NCBI GenBank assembly: GCA_944324945.1
Contig: CALUYE010000001.1
Location: 310,001-374,000, forward strand
DNA from: Candidatus Gastranaerophilales bacterium
GTDB taxonomy: Bacteria; Cyanobacteriota; Vampirovibrionia; Gastranaerophilales; Gastranaerophilaceae
Direction: 5' to 3'
DNA: 64,000 nt
Both the position numbers and the translations under genes were made by a program. Positions 16,093-24,191 of the stretch are shown here, in pieces. The notes under the pieces are model-generated. The model did no database searches. It saw only the letters and a list, made by a program, of their open reading frames with translations, and had not been told where the DNA came from. The stretch's first letter is position 1; each line of letters opens with the position of its first letter.

Positions 16093-18212
16093 TGATTAAA
16101 TGCGAGGATTTATTTAACCTTTTAAAACAAAATAATATAAACTGTTTTTGCGGAGTGCCCGATAGCCTTTTAAAGGATTTTTGCGCTTATATTACGGACA
16201 ATACGGATAATAAAAACCATACAATAACCGCAAACGAAGGAAATGCCATTGCTCTTGCCGCGGGTCATTATTTAGCAACATCAAACCCTGCTTTAGTGTA
16301 TATGCAAAATTCGGGTCTTGGAAATTGTGTTAATCCCTTGCTTTCATTGACGGATGAAGAAGTTTATAATATTCCTCTTTTGATGTTTATAGGGCTTAGA
16401 GGGGAAATAGGTAAAAAAGATGAGCCGCAACATATAAAACAAGGCAAAGTAACAGATAAATTATTGGATTGCATGGGTATAAAATATGAAATTATGCCTT
16501 TTGAATTTGATGAGGCTGAAAAATTACTTTTAAAAGCCTTTGAGTATATGAAAGAAACAAATAAGCCTTTCGCTTTTATTATCAGAAAAGGAACTTTTGA
16601 AAAATATTCCCTGAAAAATAAAAAAAATAACAACTACACCCTAAAAAGAGAAGAAGCAATTGAAACGGTTATTAAAAAATTGAGTGAAAAAGATATAATT
16701 GTTTCAACAACAGGACACATCTCAAGAGAAGTATATGAAACAAGAGTAAGATTAAATCAATCTCATAAGCAGGATTTTTTAACCGTGGGTTCTATGGGGC
16801 ATGCTTCTTCAATTGCTTTAGGCGTAGCGCTTGAAAAGCCCGATAGAAATGTGTATTGTTTTGATGGCGACGGTGCGTTTTTAATGCATCAGGGAGCGCT
16901 TGCCGTTAACGCTTCAAAAGAGCTTAAAAATTTTAAACATATAGTGTTTAATAATCAAGCGCATGATTCCGTCGGTTCGCAGCCTACTGTAATATATATG
17001 GAAGATATTGCAAAATGTGCGCAATTTTGCGGTTATAAAAAAACATACAGCACAAAAACCAAACAAGAACTTGATTCAATTTTGGATGAATTTATAAATA
17101 ATAAAGACACTTCCCTTCTTGAAATCAAGGTTCAATGCGGCGCAAGAGAAGATTTAGGACGCCCTTTGGAAAAACCCGTTGAAAACAAGGAAATATTTAT
17201 GCAAAATCTTGAACAGATTGAATTTTGTTCAAGAGGCGCAATAAAAAATCTTAATAAAATTTTAAAAACGGAAAAAGCAAAGAATGTTTTGGTTTTTACG
17301 GGAAAGAAATCTTTTGAACCAATTAAACCTTTAGCGCAAAAAGAGCTTGAAGGCTGTAAAATAACTTATTACAGCGATTTTTCAACCAATCCTAAAGAAG
17401 AAGATGTAAAAAAAGCAATAAAAAACCTTCAAGATGAATACGATATTATAATATCAATCGGCGGCGGAAGCGTAATTGATTTTGCAAAAGCGTACAGATT
17501 TTATAAAAAATCGAATTTAAAACTAATTGCAATTCCGACAACCTCAGGCACGGGTTCTGAATCGACACAGTTTGCGGTTATATACGTTGACGGGGTTAAA
17601 AAATCGCTTGATGATAAAAAAATATTGCCGGAGTATGTTATCTTAGACAGTCAATTTATTGAAAACAATCCGAAATATCTAAAAGCTACAACGGCACTGG
17701 ATGCGTATTGTCAGGCAATTGAATCGTATTTTGCCTGTAACTCTACCGCTTTAAGCAGAAAATATGCGCTTGATTCCATGAAATTATGCAGGGATAATAT
17801 TGTAAATTACGTTAATTCATCGGACATTGAAGTTTGCGCTAATATGATGAAAGCTTCAAACCTTGCAGGGCGTGCGATTAATATTTCAAGAACAACAGCA
17901 GCCCATGCGATGTCTTATTCAATTACGTCAAAATACGGACTTCCGCACGGGCATGCGGTTGCACTCAATATTGCAAAACTTCTAAAATACAATAAAAACG
18001 TAGATAATGATACCCTGAACGATAAAAGAGGGGTTGATTTTGTAAAACAAAGAATGAAAGAAATCTATGACACAATAGGTTTTCAAGATGCAGAGGAATA
18101 TTTTTCAAATCTTTTTACTAAAATAGGAATTGAATATAAAGACTATAAATCAGACTATATCGATCCTGAAAGATTAAAAAACAATCCGAGAAAGCTTGTT
18201 GATTTCAAATAA
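16092..18212 (+). CDS. Phosphonopyruvate decarboxylase fused to an iron-type alcohol dehydrogenase
   Basis: A 706-residue bifunctional enzyme. Residues 1 to ~375 are a thiamine-diphosphate decarboxylase: FCGVPDSLLKDF and the ANEGNAIALAAGHYLAT segment near the N-terminus, and the cofactor motif from GDG at 259-261 to NN near 288. Residues ~380-706 are a type III alcohol dehydrogenase: GGGS at 457-460, PTTSGTGSE, and metal ligands Asp537, His605 and His619. The fourth ligand position, normally His, is Gln541. Predicted sequence: phosphonopyruvate to phosphonoacetaldehyde to 2-hydroxyethylphosphonate, with channelling between domains. No aminotransferase is nearby, which argues for hydroxyethyl- rather than aminoethylphosphonate. 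The separate enzymes are known; the fusion I cannot recall. Confidence 0.88.
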   Translation: MIKCEDLFNLLKQNNINCFCGVPDSLLKDFCAYITDNTDNKNHTITANEGNAIALAAGHYLATSNPALVYMQNSGLGNCVNPLLSLTDEEVYNIPLLMFIGLRGEIGKKDEPQHIKQGKVTDKLLDCMGIKYEIMPFEFDEAEKLLLKAFEYMKETNKPFAFIIRKGTFEKYSLKNKKNNNYTLKREEAIETVIKKLSEKDIIVSTTGHISREVYETRVRLNQSHKQDFLTVGSMGHASSIALGVALEKPDRNVYCFDGDGAFLMHQGALAVNASKELKNFKHIVFNNQAHDSVGSQPTVIYMEDIAKCAQFCGYKKTYSTKTKQELDSILDEFINNKDTSLLEIKVQCGAREDLGRPLEKPVENKEIFMQNLEQIEFCSRGAIKNLNKILKTEKAKNVLVFTGKKSFEPIKPLAQKELEGCKITYYSDFSTNPKEEDVKKAIKNLQDEYDIIISIGGGSVIDFAKAYRFYKKSNLKLIAIPTTSGTGSESTQFAVIYVDGVKKSLDDKKILPEYVILDSQFIENNPKYLKATTALDAYCQAIESYFACNSTALSRKYALDSMKLCRDNIVNYVNSSDIEVCANMMKASNLAGRAINISRTTAAHAMSYSITSKYGLPHGHAVALNIAKLLKYNKNVDNDTLNDKRGVDFVKQRMKEIYDTIGFQDAEEYFSNLFTKIGIEYKDYKSDYIDPERLKNNPRKLVDFK

Positions 18213-18275
18213 AGAAATAAAGACTAGCCCTTTTTGGCGATTATAAAAATTCAAATTAATTTTATTATTTGAATT

Positions 18276-19091
18276 ATGAAAAAATACATTTTTATAATTC
18301 TTATTTTAATTTCTGCGGGTTTGATTTTTTATATTTATAAACTTTCAACCTACACCTATATAAACGCTAAATTTCCGGAACTTCGCCCAATGGAAGAAAA
18401 TATTCCCGTTTATTATAAAGGAATAATCATAGGGCGCGCTAAAGAGCGCAAGCATTCATCCGACTTGCATCATACCATAATAAGGCTCCTGTTGTATCCT
18501 AAAAATTTGCTTTTGCCTGAAAATACCACTGTTTTATTAAAAAAAGAAAAGAAAAATAAAAAAGAAAGGGATTTTTTAGAACTGATTTATCCTAAAAATC
18601 CATCAAAAGTAATGTTAACAAACAATTCAACCATTACAGGCGAAGCAACCGTTGATATTGATACTTTTATGGCAAACCAAAAGGTTGATGAACTTGAAGA
18701 AATAAAAGAAAATCTTGCGCAGAGTGCAAGGAATTTAAACTTTGCGCTTGAACAGCTCGGTTATGTTTTTGAAAATGTGAATGAAATTTTAAAACAAAAT
18801 CAAAATAATTTATATCAAACAACGGGAAATATCAGAAAAATTTCAAAAAGTATAGATGATTCAATTGATGAAAAGAAAATTAATGATACTCTTAATGTTG
18901 TTAATTCTTCCATTCAAAATATTGAAGATTTAACAAACGCTTTAAATGCGGATACCCCAAAAACCCTTGATAATATTGAAGGGATAACTTCAAATGTAAA
19001 TGCAATTACATGCGGAGTAAGAAAAACTTTAAGAAAAAAATTCGGCACCCTTCGTTTAATTTTCGGTCAGGTTATTGATGAATGTGATTAA
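18276..19091 (+). CDS. MCE/MlaD-family lipid-transport protein
   Basis: Predicted periplasmic substrate-binding component of an MCE-type phospholipid transport system, anchored in the inner membrane. 271 residues: one N-terminal membrane helix (IFIILILISAGLIFYIY), an MCE-like domain at ~30-125 (NIPVYYKGIIIGRAKE is the typical VRYRGVxVGxV strand pair), and a long helical C-terminal region rich in Asn/Gln (ENLAQSARNLNFALEQLG, NVNEILKQNQNN), as in MlaD-like proteins that form helical tunnels. No permease or ATPase partner is adjacent. No ribosome site precedes the ATG, and TATTAT ends 7 bases before it, so it may be leaderless. A second MCE protein lies at 45989. Confidence 0.78.
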   Translation: MKKYIFIILILISAGLIFYIYKLSTYTYINAKFPELRPMEENIPVYYKGIIIGRAKERKHSSDLHHTIIRLLLYPKNLLLPENTTVLLKKEKKNKKERDFLELIYPKNPSKVMLTNNSTITGEATVDIDTFMANQKVDELEEIKENLAQSARNLNFALEQLGYVFENVNEILKQNQNNLYQTTGNIRKISKSIDDSIDEKKINDTLNVVNSSIQNIEDLTNALNADTPKTLDNIEGITSNVNAITCGVRKTLRKKFGTLRLIFGQVIDECD

Positions 19092-19103
19092 TTTTTAAGC
19101 AAA

Positions 19104-19139
19104 AATAAAAGCCCATATTTCAGGGCTTTTATTTTTTTA
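19104..19139 (+). terminator. Rho-independent terminator after the MCE gene
   Basis: AATAAAAGCCC, an 8-base loop and GGGCTTTTATT form an 11-bp stem followed by a run of Ts. It lies between the convergent MCE gene and pnp; the upstream A-rich arm lets it work on pnp transcripts as well. Confidence 0.85.
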
Positions 19140-19150
19140 TTTTAAGTTCA

Positions 19151-21292
19151 TTATTGAACGCTTTGTTTTTCTTCTTCGGTAACACCTTTTATTGTAAGGT
19201 TTATTCTTCCTTTGTCATCAATTTTTTGAACTTTAACAATAACTTCCTGACCTATTGATAAGTGAGGTTCTATTGTTTCAATTCTTTCATGACAAATTTG
19301 CGAAATGTGAACCATGCCGTCTTTTCCCGGGGCTAATTCAACAAAAGCTCCGATAGGAATGATTCTTACTACTTTGCCTTTGCAAATCATACCTGCTTCG
19401 GGTTTAAATGTTAAATCCCTAATCATTTTTTGAGCAAGTTCGGCACCGTCTTTATCGTTTGAAGTAATTGTAACCTTGCCATCGTCTTGAATATCGATTT
19501 CAGCTCCTGTTGCATCAATAATTCCTCTTATTGTTTTACCTCCGGGCCCGATTACCGTTCCTATGTCTTCTTGAGGAATAGTCATGGTTAGAAGTCTCGG
19601 TGCATTGGGAGATATTTCGGCTCTTGGTGCGCTAATTACTTCTCTCATGCAATTCATAATATGAAGTCTGCCTTCTTTAGCTTGTGCTAAAGCGCGTCTT
19701 AGAGTCGGGTTGGATATTCCTTTAATTTTCATATCCATTTGAAGAGCAGTAATGCCTTCTTCATTTCCCGTAACTTTAAAATCCATATCTCCCAAGAAAT
19801 CTTCGATTCCTTGAATGTCTGTTAAAACAATGTCGCAGTCATCTTCATGGATTAAACCCATTGCAACGCCGCCTATCATACATTTAACAGGAACACCCGC
19901 ATCCATTAAAGCCATTGATGAAGCACAGGTTGAACCCATGGAAGTTGAACCGTTCGATTCTAAAACGTCTGATGTTACTCTTATTGTATAAGGGAATTCA
20001 TCCATATCGGGAAGAGCGGGAACATTTGCTCTTTCTGCAAGGTTTCCATGTCCTACTTCACGACGTCCGGGGCCTCTTAGAGGTTTAACTTCGCCGACAG
20101 AGAAACCCGGGAAGATGTATTTATGCATATAGGGTTTAGATTTAACAGGGTCAACTCCGTCTAATTCTTGAGCCATTCCGGGGCCTGCAAGGGTTGCAAC
20201 GGATAAAATTTGAGTTTGACCTCTTGTAAATACAGCGCTTCCATGAACCGTTGGTAAAACCCCTACTTCGCACCAGATTGGACGGACTTCGGTTGTAGTT
20301 CTGCCGTCGGCTCTGATGCCTTCGTTTTTAATCATGGCGCGCATGATTTTCTTTTCAAGAGCTTTAAATTCTTCTGCAACAAAGTCAATTCCTGTTTCTT
20401 CAATCATTTTTGCAATGGGGTGTTCTTCTCCCAGCGCTTCGATTTTTTCTTTGACTTTTTCTTTTATTGCGTCTAATTTTTCGCTTCTTTGGTCTCTATC
20501 CGTTGTATGATATGCATCAACTACAGCATCGTAAGCCGTTTCTTTAATTATATTTGCAAGTTCTGATGTATCATAAGGATTAACAAATTCTTGTTTTTCA
20601 ACGCCGCATTCGCGTGCAAATTCAATTTGCGCTTCGCATTGTTTTTTAATTTCAACCTGCGCAAATTCAACTGCTGCCATAATATCATCTTCGGTTACGA
20701 ATTTACATCCTGCTTCAACCATAATAACGGAATCATGGGTTCCTGCGATGACTATATTCATATCCGATTTTTCGTCTTGAGAATGTGTCGGGTTTGCAAC
20801 AAATTGTCCGTCTATTCTTCCGACTCTTACAGCCCCAACAGGGCCTTCAAAAGGAGCGCCTGAAAGCATTAGAGCGGTTGATGCACCGATTATTGATAAA
20901 ATATCGGGTTGTTCTTCCTGATCATATGCAAATAATTGTGAAACAATTTGAACATCGTTTCTATAGCCCTTAGGCCATAAGGGTCTAATGGGTCTGTCTA
21001 TTAATCTTGAAACCAGAATGGCTTTTTCTGATGATCTTCCTTCCGTTCTTGTATATCCTCCCGGAATTTTGCCTATTGCAGACATTCTTTCTTCGTAATC
21101 AATTAATAACGGGAAGAAATCAATCCCTACTCTGGGTTCTTTTGAAACCGTTGCATGGATAAATAACATTGTACCGTTACATTTAACAGTTACCGAGGAA
21201 GTCGCTTGTTTAGCGTATTTTCCCGTTTCTACTTCTACGATTTTCCCACCAATCGTAAGTGTCATTTTTTTTGTTTCTGGCATGTTTGACAT
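19151..21292 (-). CDS. pnp: Polyribonucleotide nucleotidyltransferase (PNPase)
   Basis: 3'-to-5' phosphorolytic exoribonuclease of RNA turnover, forming a trimeric ring. 713 residues, normal length. Two RNase PH domains: the first with VSKEPRVGIDFFPLLIDYEE, the second with ADGRTTTEVRPIWCEVGVLP, RGQTQIL and the catalytic FLGDMDFKVTG. A KH domain follows (IGPGGKTIRGIIDATGAEI), then an S1 domain (GKVVRIIPIGAFVELAPG). A consensus promoter TTGCAT-N17-TAAAAT lies 34 bases upstream. The start at 21292 is preceded by AAGAGAAAAAG; an ATG three codons in is the alternative and cannot be excluded. Monocistronic here, with a terminator downstream. Confidence 0.97.
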   Translation of the reverse strand: MSNMPETKKMTLTIGGKIVEVETGKYAKQATSSVTVKCNGTMLFIHATVSKEPRVGIDFFPLLIDYEERMSAIGKIPGGYTRTEGRSSEKAILVSRLIDRPIRPLWPKGYRNDVQIVSQLFAYDQEEQPDILSIIGASTALMLSGAPFEGPVGAVRVGRIDGQFVANPTHSQDEKSDMNIVIAGTHDSVIMVEAGCKFVTEDDIMAAVEFAQVEIKKQCEAQIEFARECGVEKQEFVNPYDTSELANIIKETAYDAVVDAYHTTDRDQRSEKLDAIKEKVKEKIEALGEEHPIAKMIEETGIDFVAEEFKALEKKIMRAMIKNEGIRADGRTTTEVRPIWCEVGVLPTVHGSAVFTRGQTQILSVATLAGPGMAQELDGVDPVKSKPYMHKYIFPGFSVGEVKPLRGPGRREVGHGNLAERANVPALPDMDEFPYTIRVTSDVLESNGSTSMGSTCASSMALMDAGVPVKCMIGGVAMGLIHEDDCDIVLTDIQGIEDFLGDMDFKVTGNEEGITALQMDMKIKGISNPTLRRALAQAKEGRLHIMNCMREVISAPRAEISPNAPRLLTMTIPQEDIGTVIGPGGKTIRGIIDATGAEIDIQDDGKVTITSNDKDGAELAQKMIRDLTFKPEAGMICKGKVVRIIPIGAFVELAPGKDGMVHISQICHERIETIEPHLSIGQEVIVKVQKIDDKGRINLTIKGVTEEEKQSVQ

Positions 21293-21325
21293 CTTTTTCT
21301 CTTTCTTTTAAATATTTACAGCTCA

Positions 21326-21354
21326 ATTTTATAATAAATGTACCTTACATGCAA
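21326..21354 (-). promoter_or_regulatory. Promoter of pnp
   Basis: On the minus strand TTGCAT at 21349-21354, 17-base spacer, TAAAAT at 21326-21331. Predicted start near 21319, giving a leader of about 27 bases. Confidence 0.65.
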
Positions 21355-21387
21355 TAAAAATAATACGTTTAAAACGGTTAAAAATGC

Positions 21388-21410
21388 TAAAAAAAAGGGG
21401 CTTGCGCCCC
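21388..21410 (-). terminator. Minus-strand terminator with no gene in front of it
   Basis: Read on the minus strand: GGGGC, loop GCAA, GCCCC, then eight Ts. The pnp promoter lies downstream of it, and no reading frame feeds it from the right, so it probably ends a short non-coding RNA. Confidence 0.7.
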
Positions 21411-21460
21411 GAACTGTCTGGAATTAAGAATAGCTGGAAGTATGAAAAAGATTAATTATA
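21388..21460 (-). ncRNA. Candidate small RNA upstream of pnp
   Basis: The stretch between AT-rich promoter-like sequence (minus-strand TATATAAT around 21455-21465) and the terminator at 21388-21410 would give an RNA of roughly 65-75 bases. It contains no plausible start codon with a ribosome site. The existence of the RNA is inferred only from the orphan terminator; the 5' end is a guess. Confidence 0.3.
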
Positions 21461-21645
21461 TATAATAATATAAGTGTGATATATACAATTATGCAGTCGG
21501 GTAATATTTATGGGTAATATTATTGAACACATGATATAAATCATGATAAAAAAATTAAGTGTACTTTTGACAGTTATTTGTAAATTTTTAATAAAATGTC
21601 TCAAAACGCAGTAATATTAAGAAATAAAATATTTATAAAGAAGGG
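21420..21645. other. AT-rich intergenic stretch, nothing firm
   Basis: Apart from the candidate RNA end and the promoter of the next gene, I see only AT-rich sequence with a short inverted repeat (CATGAT-ATAA-ATCATG near 21530) and no supportable coding frame. Confidence 0.5.
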
Positions 21646-21674
21646 TTGACAAATAAAAATTTTAGGTGCATAAT
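21646..21674 (+). promoter_or_regulatory. Strong consensus promoter of the small tagged protein
   Basis: TTGACA at 21646-21651, exactly 17 bases, CATAAT at 21669-21674. This is the best -35 in the window and predicts high expression of the 85-residue protein downstream, with a leader of about 60 bases. Confidence 0.75.
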
Positions 21675-21742
21675 AAAAATATAAAGAACAAGTGTTCAAC
21701 AAACACTAAAAAATAAAAAAAACAAGAGGTGAGAAAACCAAA

Positions 21743-22000
21743 ATGTTAACAATAAGTCCAATAAAAAATGTACAAAATACAATTAATAATAAAATAAGCT
21801 TTACTTCAGGCGTTAGACTTAACTCGGGCGCTGATGTAATTAACAATACGGCAGATTACAAAAACGAAGGAAAATTCTTAACGGATTTCTTAGGAACAAT
21901 TAAACAATCTCCGCTTTTCTACCAAACTTTTTTTGAAAGACAAGAAAGCATTGAAAAAGGTTTGGATGTAGAACAAAAAAAACTTGACGCAATTGCGTAA
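21743..22000 (+). CDS. Small tagged hypothetical protein, probably highly expressed
   Basis: 85 residues, function unknown. It begins MLTISPIKNVQNTINN and continues KISFTSGVRLNSG, the clearest copy of the N-terminal tag shared by otherwise unrelated proteins here (see the finding on the tag). The rest is a short hydrophilic helix-forming region (FLTDFLGTIKQSPLFYQTFF and a KGLDVEQKKLD end). No membrane segment. A near-perfect promoter, a strong ribosome site (GAGGTGAG, 9 bases upstream) and its own terminator make it a genuine, probably abundant, monocistronic product. Confidence 0.8.
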   Translation: MLTISPIKNVQNTINNKISFTSGVRLNSGADVINNTADYKNEGKFLTDFLGTIKQSPLFYQTFFERQESIEKGLDVEQKKLDAIA

Positions 22001-22056
22001 AAAAAGCATTATCAACACCTAACAACACAATCTCGAAGCATAAACAACAACACAAC

Positions 22057-22086
22057 AGCCTTATCGGTTTCCGATGAGGCTTTTTA
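22057..22086 (+). terminator. Rho-independent terminator of the small tagged gene
   Basis: AGCCTTATCGG, loop TTT, CCGATGAGGCT (one G-U pair) followed by TTTTT. Confidence 0.85.
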
Positions 22087-22091
22087 ATTAT

Positions 22092-22118
22092 TAAAGCCTT
22101 CCTTAAAGGAAGGCTTTA
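22092..22118 (-). terminator. Hairpin at the end of the minus-strand gene
   Basis: TAAAGCCTTCC and GGAAGGCTTTA pair perfectly (11 bp) around a 5-base loop. It lies just past the stop of the gene at 22121-22591; the U-run on the minus strand is poor, so termination may be partial. Confidence 0.55.
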
Positions 22119-22120
22119 TA

Positions 22121-22591
22121 TTATTTAAGTGCATTTTGCAATTTTGCTTTATCGATATATTCCTGATCAATTTTACCGGCATCATAAATTCCTTTTGTGC
22201 GAATTAAGTTGCTTGCTGCTGTAGTTAATACAAGTCCTATTCCTAAAACAACTTTAGCCGGTGTCGGAAGAGCTTTAAATTTGTTGGCGCATTTTTTAAT
22301 ATATGGGCTTAATTCTTCAACTGTATCTTTTATTACCTTGTTGTTTTTAATGCCGTTTAAACCTTTAGAGATATATTTAGAGATAAAATTTTGTGCTGTT
22401 TTTGATTTTGAAACTGCTGCGGCTGCACCTATTGAACCTGCTACACCTGCTACTGTTGCAAATGTATCTTTGGCTTGAGTTTGTTTTGCATGAAGCACTT
22501 GTTTAATTGTATGTTCTCTTTTGTTTCTGATTGACTCTTTGCTGTCTGTGCTTAAAAAAGGACACATTGCATTTACTGCTAAATTTTCCAT
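22121..22591 (-). CDS. Hypothetical protein with two hydrophobic segments
   Basis: 156 residues, no family recognised. It starts MENLAVNAMCPFLSTDSKES, then a basic helix (RNKREHTIKQVLHAKQTQAK). Two hydrophobic stretches follow, an Ala/Gly-rich one at ~45-62 (ATVAGVAGSIGAAAAVS) and one at ~117-130 (VVLGIGLVLTTAAS), suggesting a small membrane or membrane-associated protein with a basic loop between. GGAG upstream supports the start. Convergent with the tagged 85-residue gene; nothing around it hints at a role. Confidence 0.65.
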   Translation of the reverse strand: MENLAVNAMCPFLSTDSKESIRNKREHTIKQVLHAKQTQAKDTFATVAGVAGSIGAAAAVSKSKTAQNFISKYISKGLNGIKNNKVIKDTVEELSPYIKKCANKFKALPTPAKVVLGIGLVLTTAASNLIRTKGIYDAGKIDQEYIDKAKLQNALK

Positions 22592-22862
22592 TTCATTCTC
22601 CTTATTTTTCTTGTAATCGTTATCTTATCCAAACCGATTTGTTATGTTTTTATAAAGTATTTTTTGTTTTCTTAATTGCTAAATTTTTAGAAATTAAAAC
22701 TCTTATTTTATCAAAATCAAGAATTAATAATGCTTTTTAGCTTAATAAAACTTAATAAAAAAAAATTTTCAAAGATATTTTATCTCTATTGATACTTAAA
22801 TTACCGATTAAATTTCGTTATAAATAAACCAAAATAATTTTATACTTGTTTAAAGGAAAACA

Positions 22863-23186
22863 ATGGATATCAAAAGACTTTTAGGCAAAAAGATTAAGCA
22901 ATACAGAATTTTAAAAGGTTATTCGCAGGAGAAATTTGCGGAATTGCTGAATATTTCGCAAAGAACATTGTCAGGAATCGAATGCGGGAGCAATTTTTTA
23001 TCTTCGCAGACATTAAATAAAATTCTTGAGGTTTTAAAAATTTCTCCCGATGATTTATTTTATGTTGAATATCTGAAATCAAACAAGGAACTTGTTGATG
23101 AGCTTGTTTTGGATATTAAAGCACTTGAAGGCGATAATGAAAAATTGCGCTCGGTTTATAAAGTTGTAAAAGCGTTGATTAAATAA
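22863..23186 (+). CDS. XRE-family transcriptional regulator
   Basis: 107-residue DNA-binding protein. Residues ~7-62 are an HTH_3/XRE domain: KKIKQYRILKGYSQEKFAEL, with the recognition helix in NISQRTLSGIECG and the LSSQTLNKILEVLKISPDDL closing helices. The C-terminal ~40 residues (DELVLDIKALEGDNEKLRS) look like a short coiled-coil dimerisation helix. AAAGGA precedes the ATG and TATACT lies about 16 bases further upstream. It ends 21 bases before two co-oriented zinc dehydrogenases, whose own -10 lies in the gap, so it may be their local regulator or autoregulated; neither is shown. Confidence 0.85.
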   Translation: MDIKRLLGKKIKQYRILKGYSQEKFAELLNISQRTLSGIECGSNFLSSQTLNKILEVLKISPDDLFYVEYLKSNKELVDELVLDIKALEGDNEKLRSVYKVVKALIK

Positions 23187-23194
23187 TTTTGTTA

Positions 23195-23200
23195 TATAAT
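23195..23200 (+). promoter_or_regulatory. -10 box giving a leaderless dehydrogenase mRNA
   Basis: TATAAT ends 7 bases before the ATG at 23208 and there is no ribosome site in between. The -35 is unclear (TTGATT is only 14 bases away). Confidence 0.4.
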
Positions 23201-23207
23201 ATTAAAG

Positions 23208-24191
23208 ATGAGAAGTGCAAAGTTAATTAATAATAAGGTTGAGTTAATCGAGCTTGAAAAACCCTCTCTTGATATAAAAGGCGCCATAATTAAAGTTTTA
23301 GGCTGCGGGTTGTGCGGGTCTGATTTGGTTAAAATTAAGCATGCTACGCCTGAAACTGAATCTAAAATTGTTTTAGGACATGAGGTTGTAGGGGTTATAG
23401 AAGATATTAATTGTAAAAATGACACTTTTAAAAAAGGGGACATTGTAGCGCTCGGTCATCACTACCCTTGTTTTAATTGCGAATTTTGCAAAAATAAATC
23501 GTATTCAATGTGTAAAACATTTAAAAAATCCAACATTTTTCCCTGCGGTTTTTCGCAATATATAAAAGTTGACGAAAATCATTTAAAATATACCGTCTAT
23601 AAAATGTCTGATAAATTAAAAGACGATGAAAAAGCTTTTCTGGAGCCTCTTTCATGCTGTATTCGCGCAGTCAGGAGATGCGGTTTTGAATATGATAAAG
23701 ATAATTCAAAATCAAGCGCGCTTGTTGTGGGACTTGGTTCAATAGGACTTTTAATGCTGAAAGCACTGAAAGCGTTTAGCGTAGAAGCTTATGGCTTTGA
23801 TATATCTCAAAAAAGACAGGAATTTGCCAAAAATCAGGGTTTTGAGTTTGACAAAAACAAAAAATACGATGCGGTTTTTTTAACGGCAGGAAATTCTAAA
23901 GCGATTAAAACAGCACTTGATTATGTCATTGACGGAGGAAAAATTCTTGTTTTTGCATCGGTTGAAGACGATATATCGGGTTTTTCGAATAATGAGATAT
24001 ATTATCGGGAATTATCAATAATTGCAAGTTATTCCCCGTCTGTTGAGGATTTAAAATTATCAAGCGAACTTTTGAATAATAACATGGTAAATGTAAAAAA
24101 TTTAAGCACGATTTATTCTCTTGACAATTTGTCAAAAGCCATTGATGATAGTTTTAATAACAGGATTTTTAAGGCATATATTAAAATATGA
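23208..24191 (+). CDS. Zinc-dependent medium-chain dehydrogenase (first of a pair)
   Basis: MDR-family alcohol/polyol dehydrogenase, 327 residues. Catalytic zinc ligands sit in GCGLCGSD and GHEVVG, and the structural-zinc loop has four cysteines (CFNCEFCKNKSYSMC). The NAD(P) site is VVGLGSIGLLML. It overlaps the following dehydrogenase by 4 bases (ATGA), so the two are made together. Sequence similarity between the two is limited to the family level, so they probably catalyse different steps or act on different sugars or polyols. Related to threonine/sorbitol dehydrogenase types; the substrate cannot be named. The C-terminal cofactor half is somewhat divergent. Confidence 0.82.
   Translation: MRSAKLINNKVELIELEKPSLDIKGAIIKVLGCGLCGSDLVKIKHATPETESKIVLGHEVVGVIEDINCKNDTFKKGDIVALGHHYPCFNCEFCKNKSYSMCKTFKKSNIFPCGFSQYIKVDENHLKYTVYKMSDKLKDDEKAFLEPLSCCIRAVRRCGFEYDKDNSKSSALVVGLGSIGLLMLKALKAFSVEAYGFDISQKRQEFAKNQGFEFDKNKKYDAVFLTAGNSKAIKTALDYVIDGGKILVFASVEDDISGFSNNEIYYRELSIIASYSPSVEDLKLSSELLNNNMVNVKNLSTIYSLDNLSKAIDDSFNNRIFKAYIKI

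Noticed and set aside
20316-20973. Plus-strand open frames opposite pnp
   Set aside because: They are on the antisense strand of a well conserved gene, with Cys/Phe/Leu-rich products typical of reverse-complement frames.
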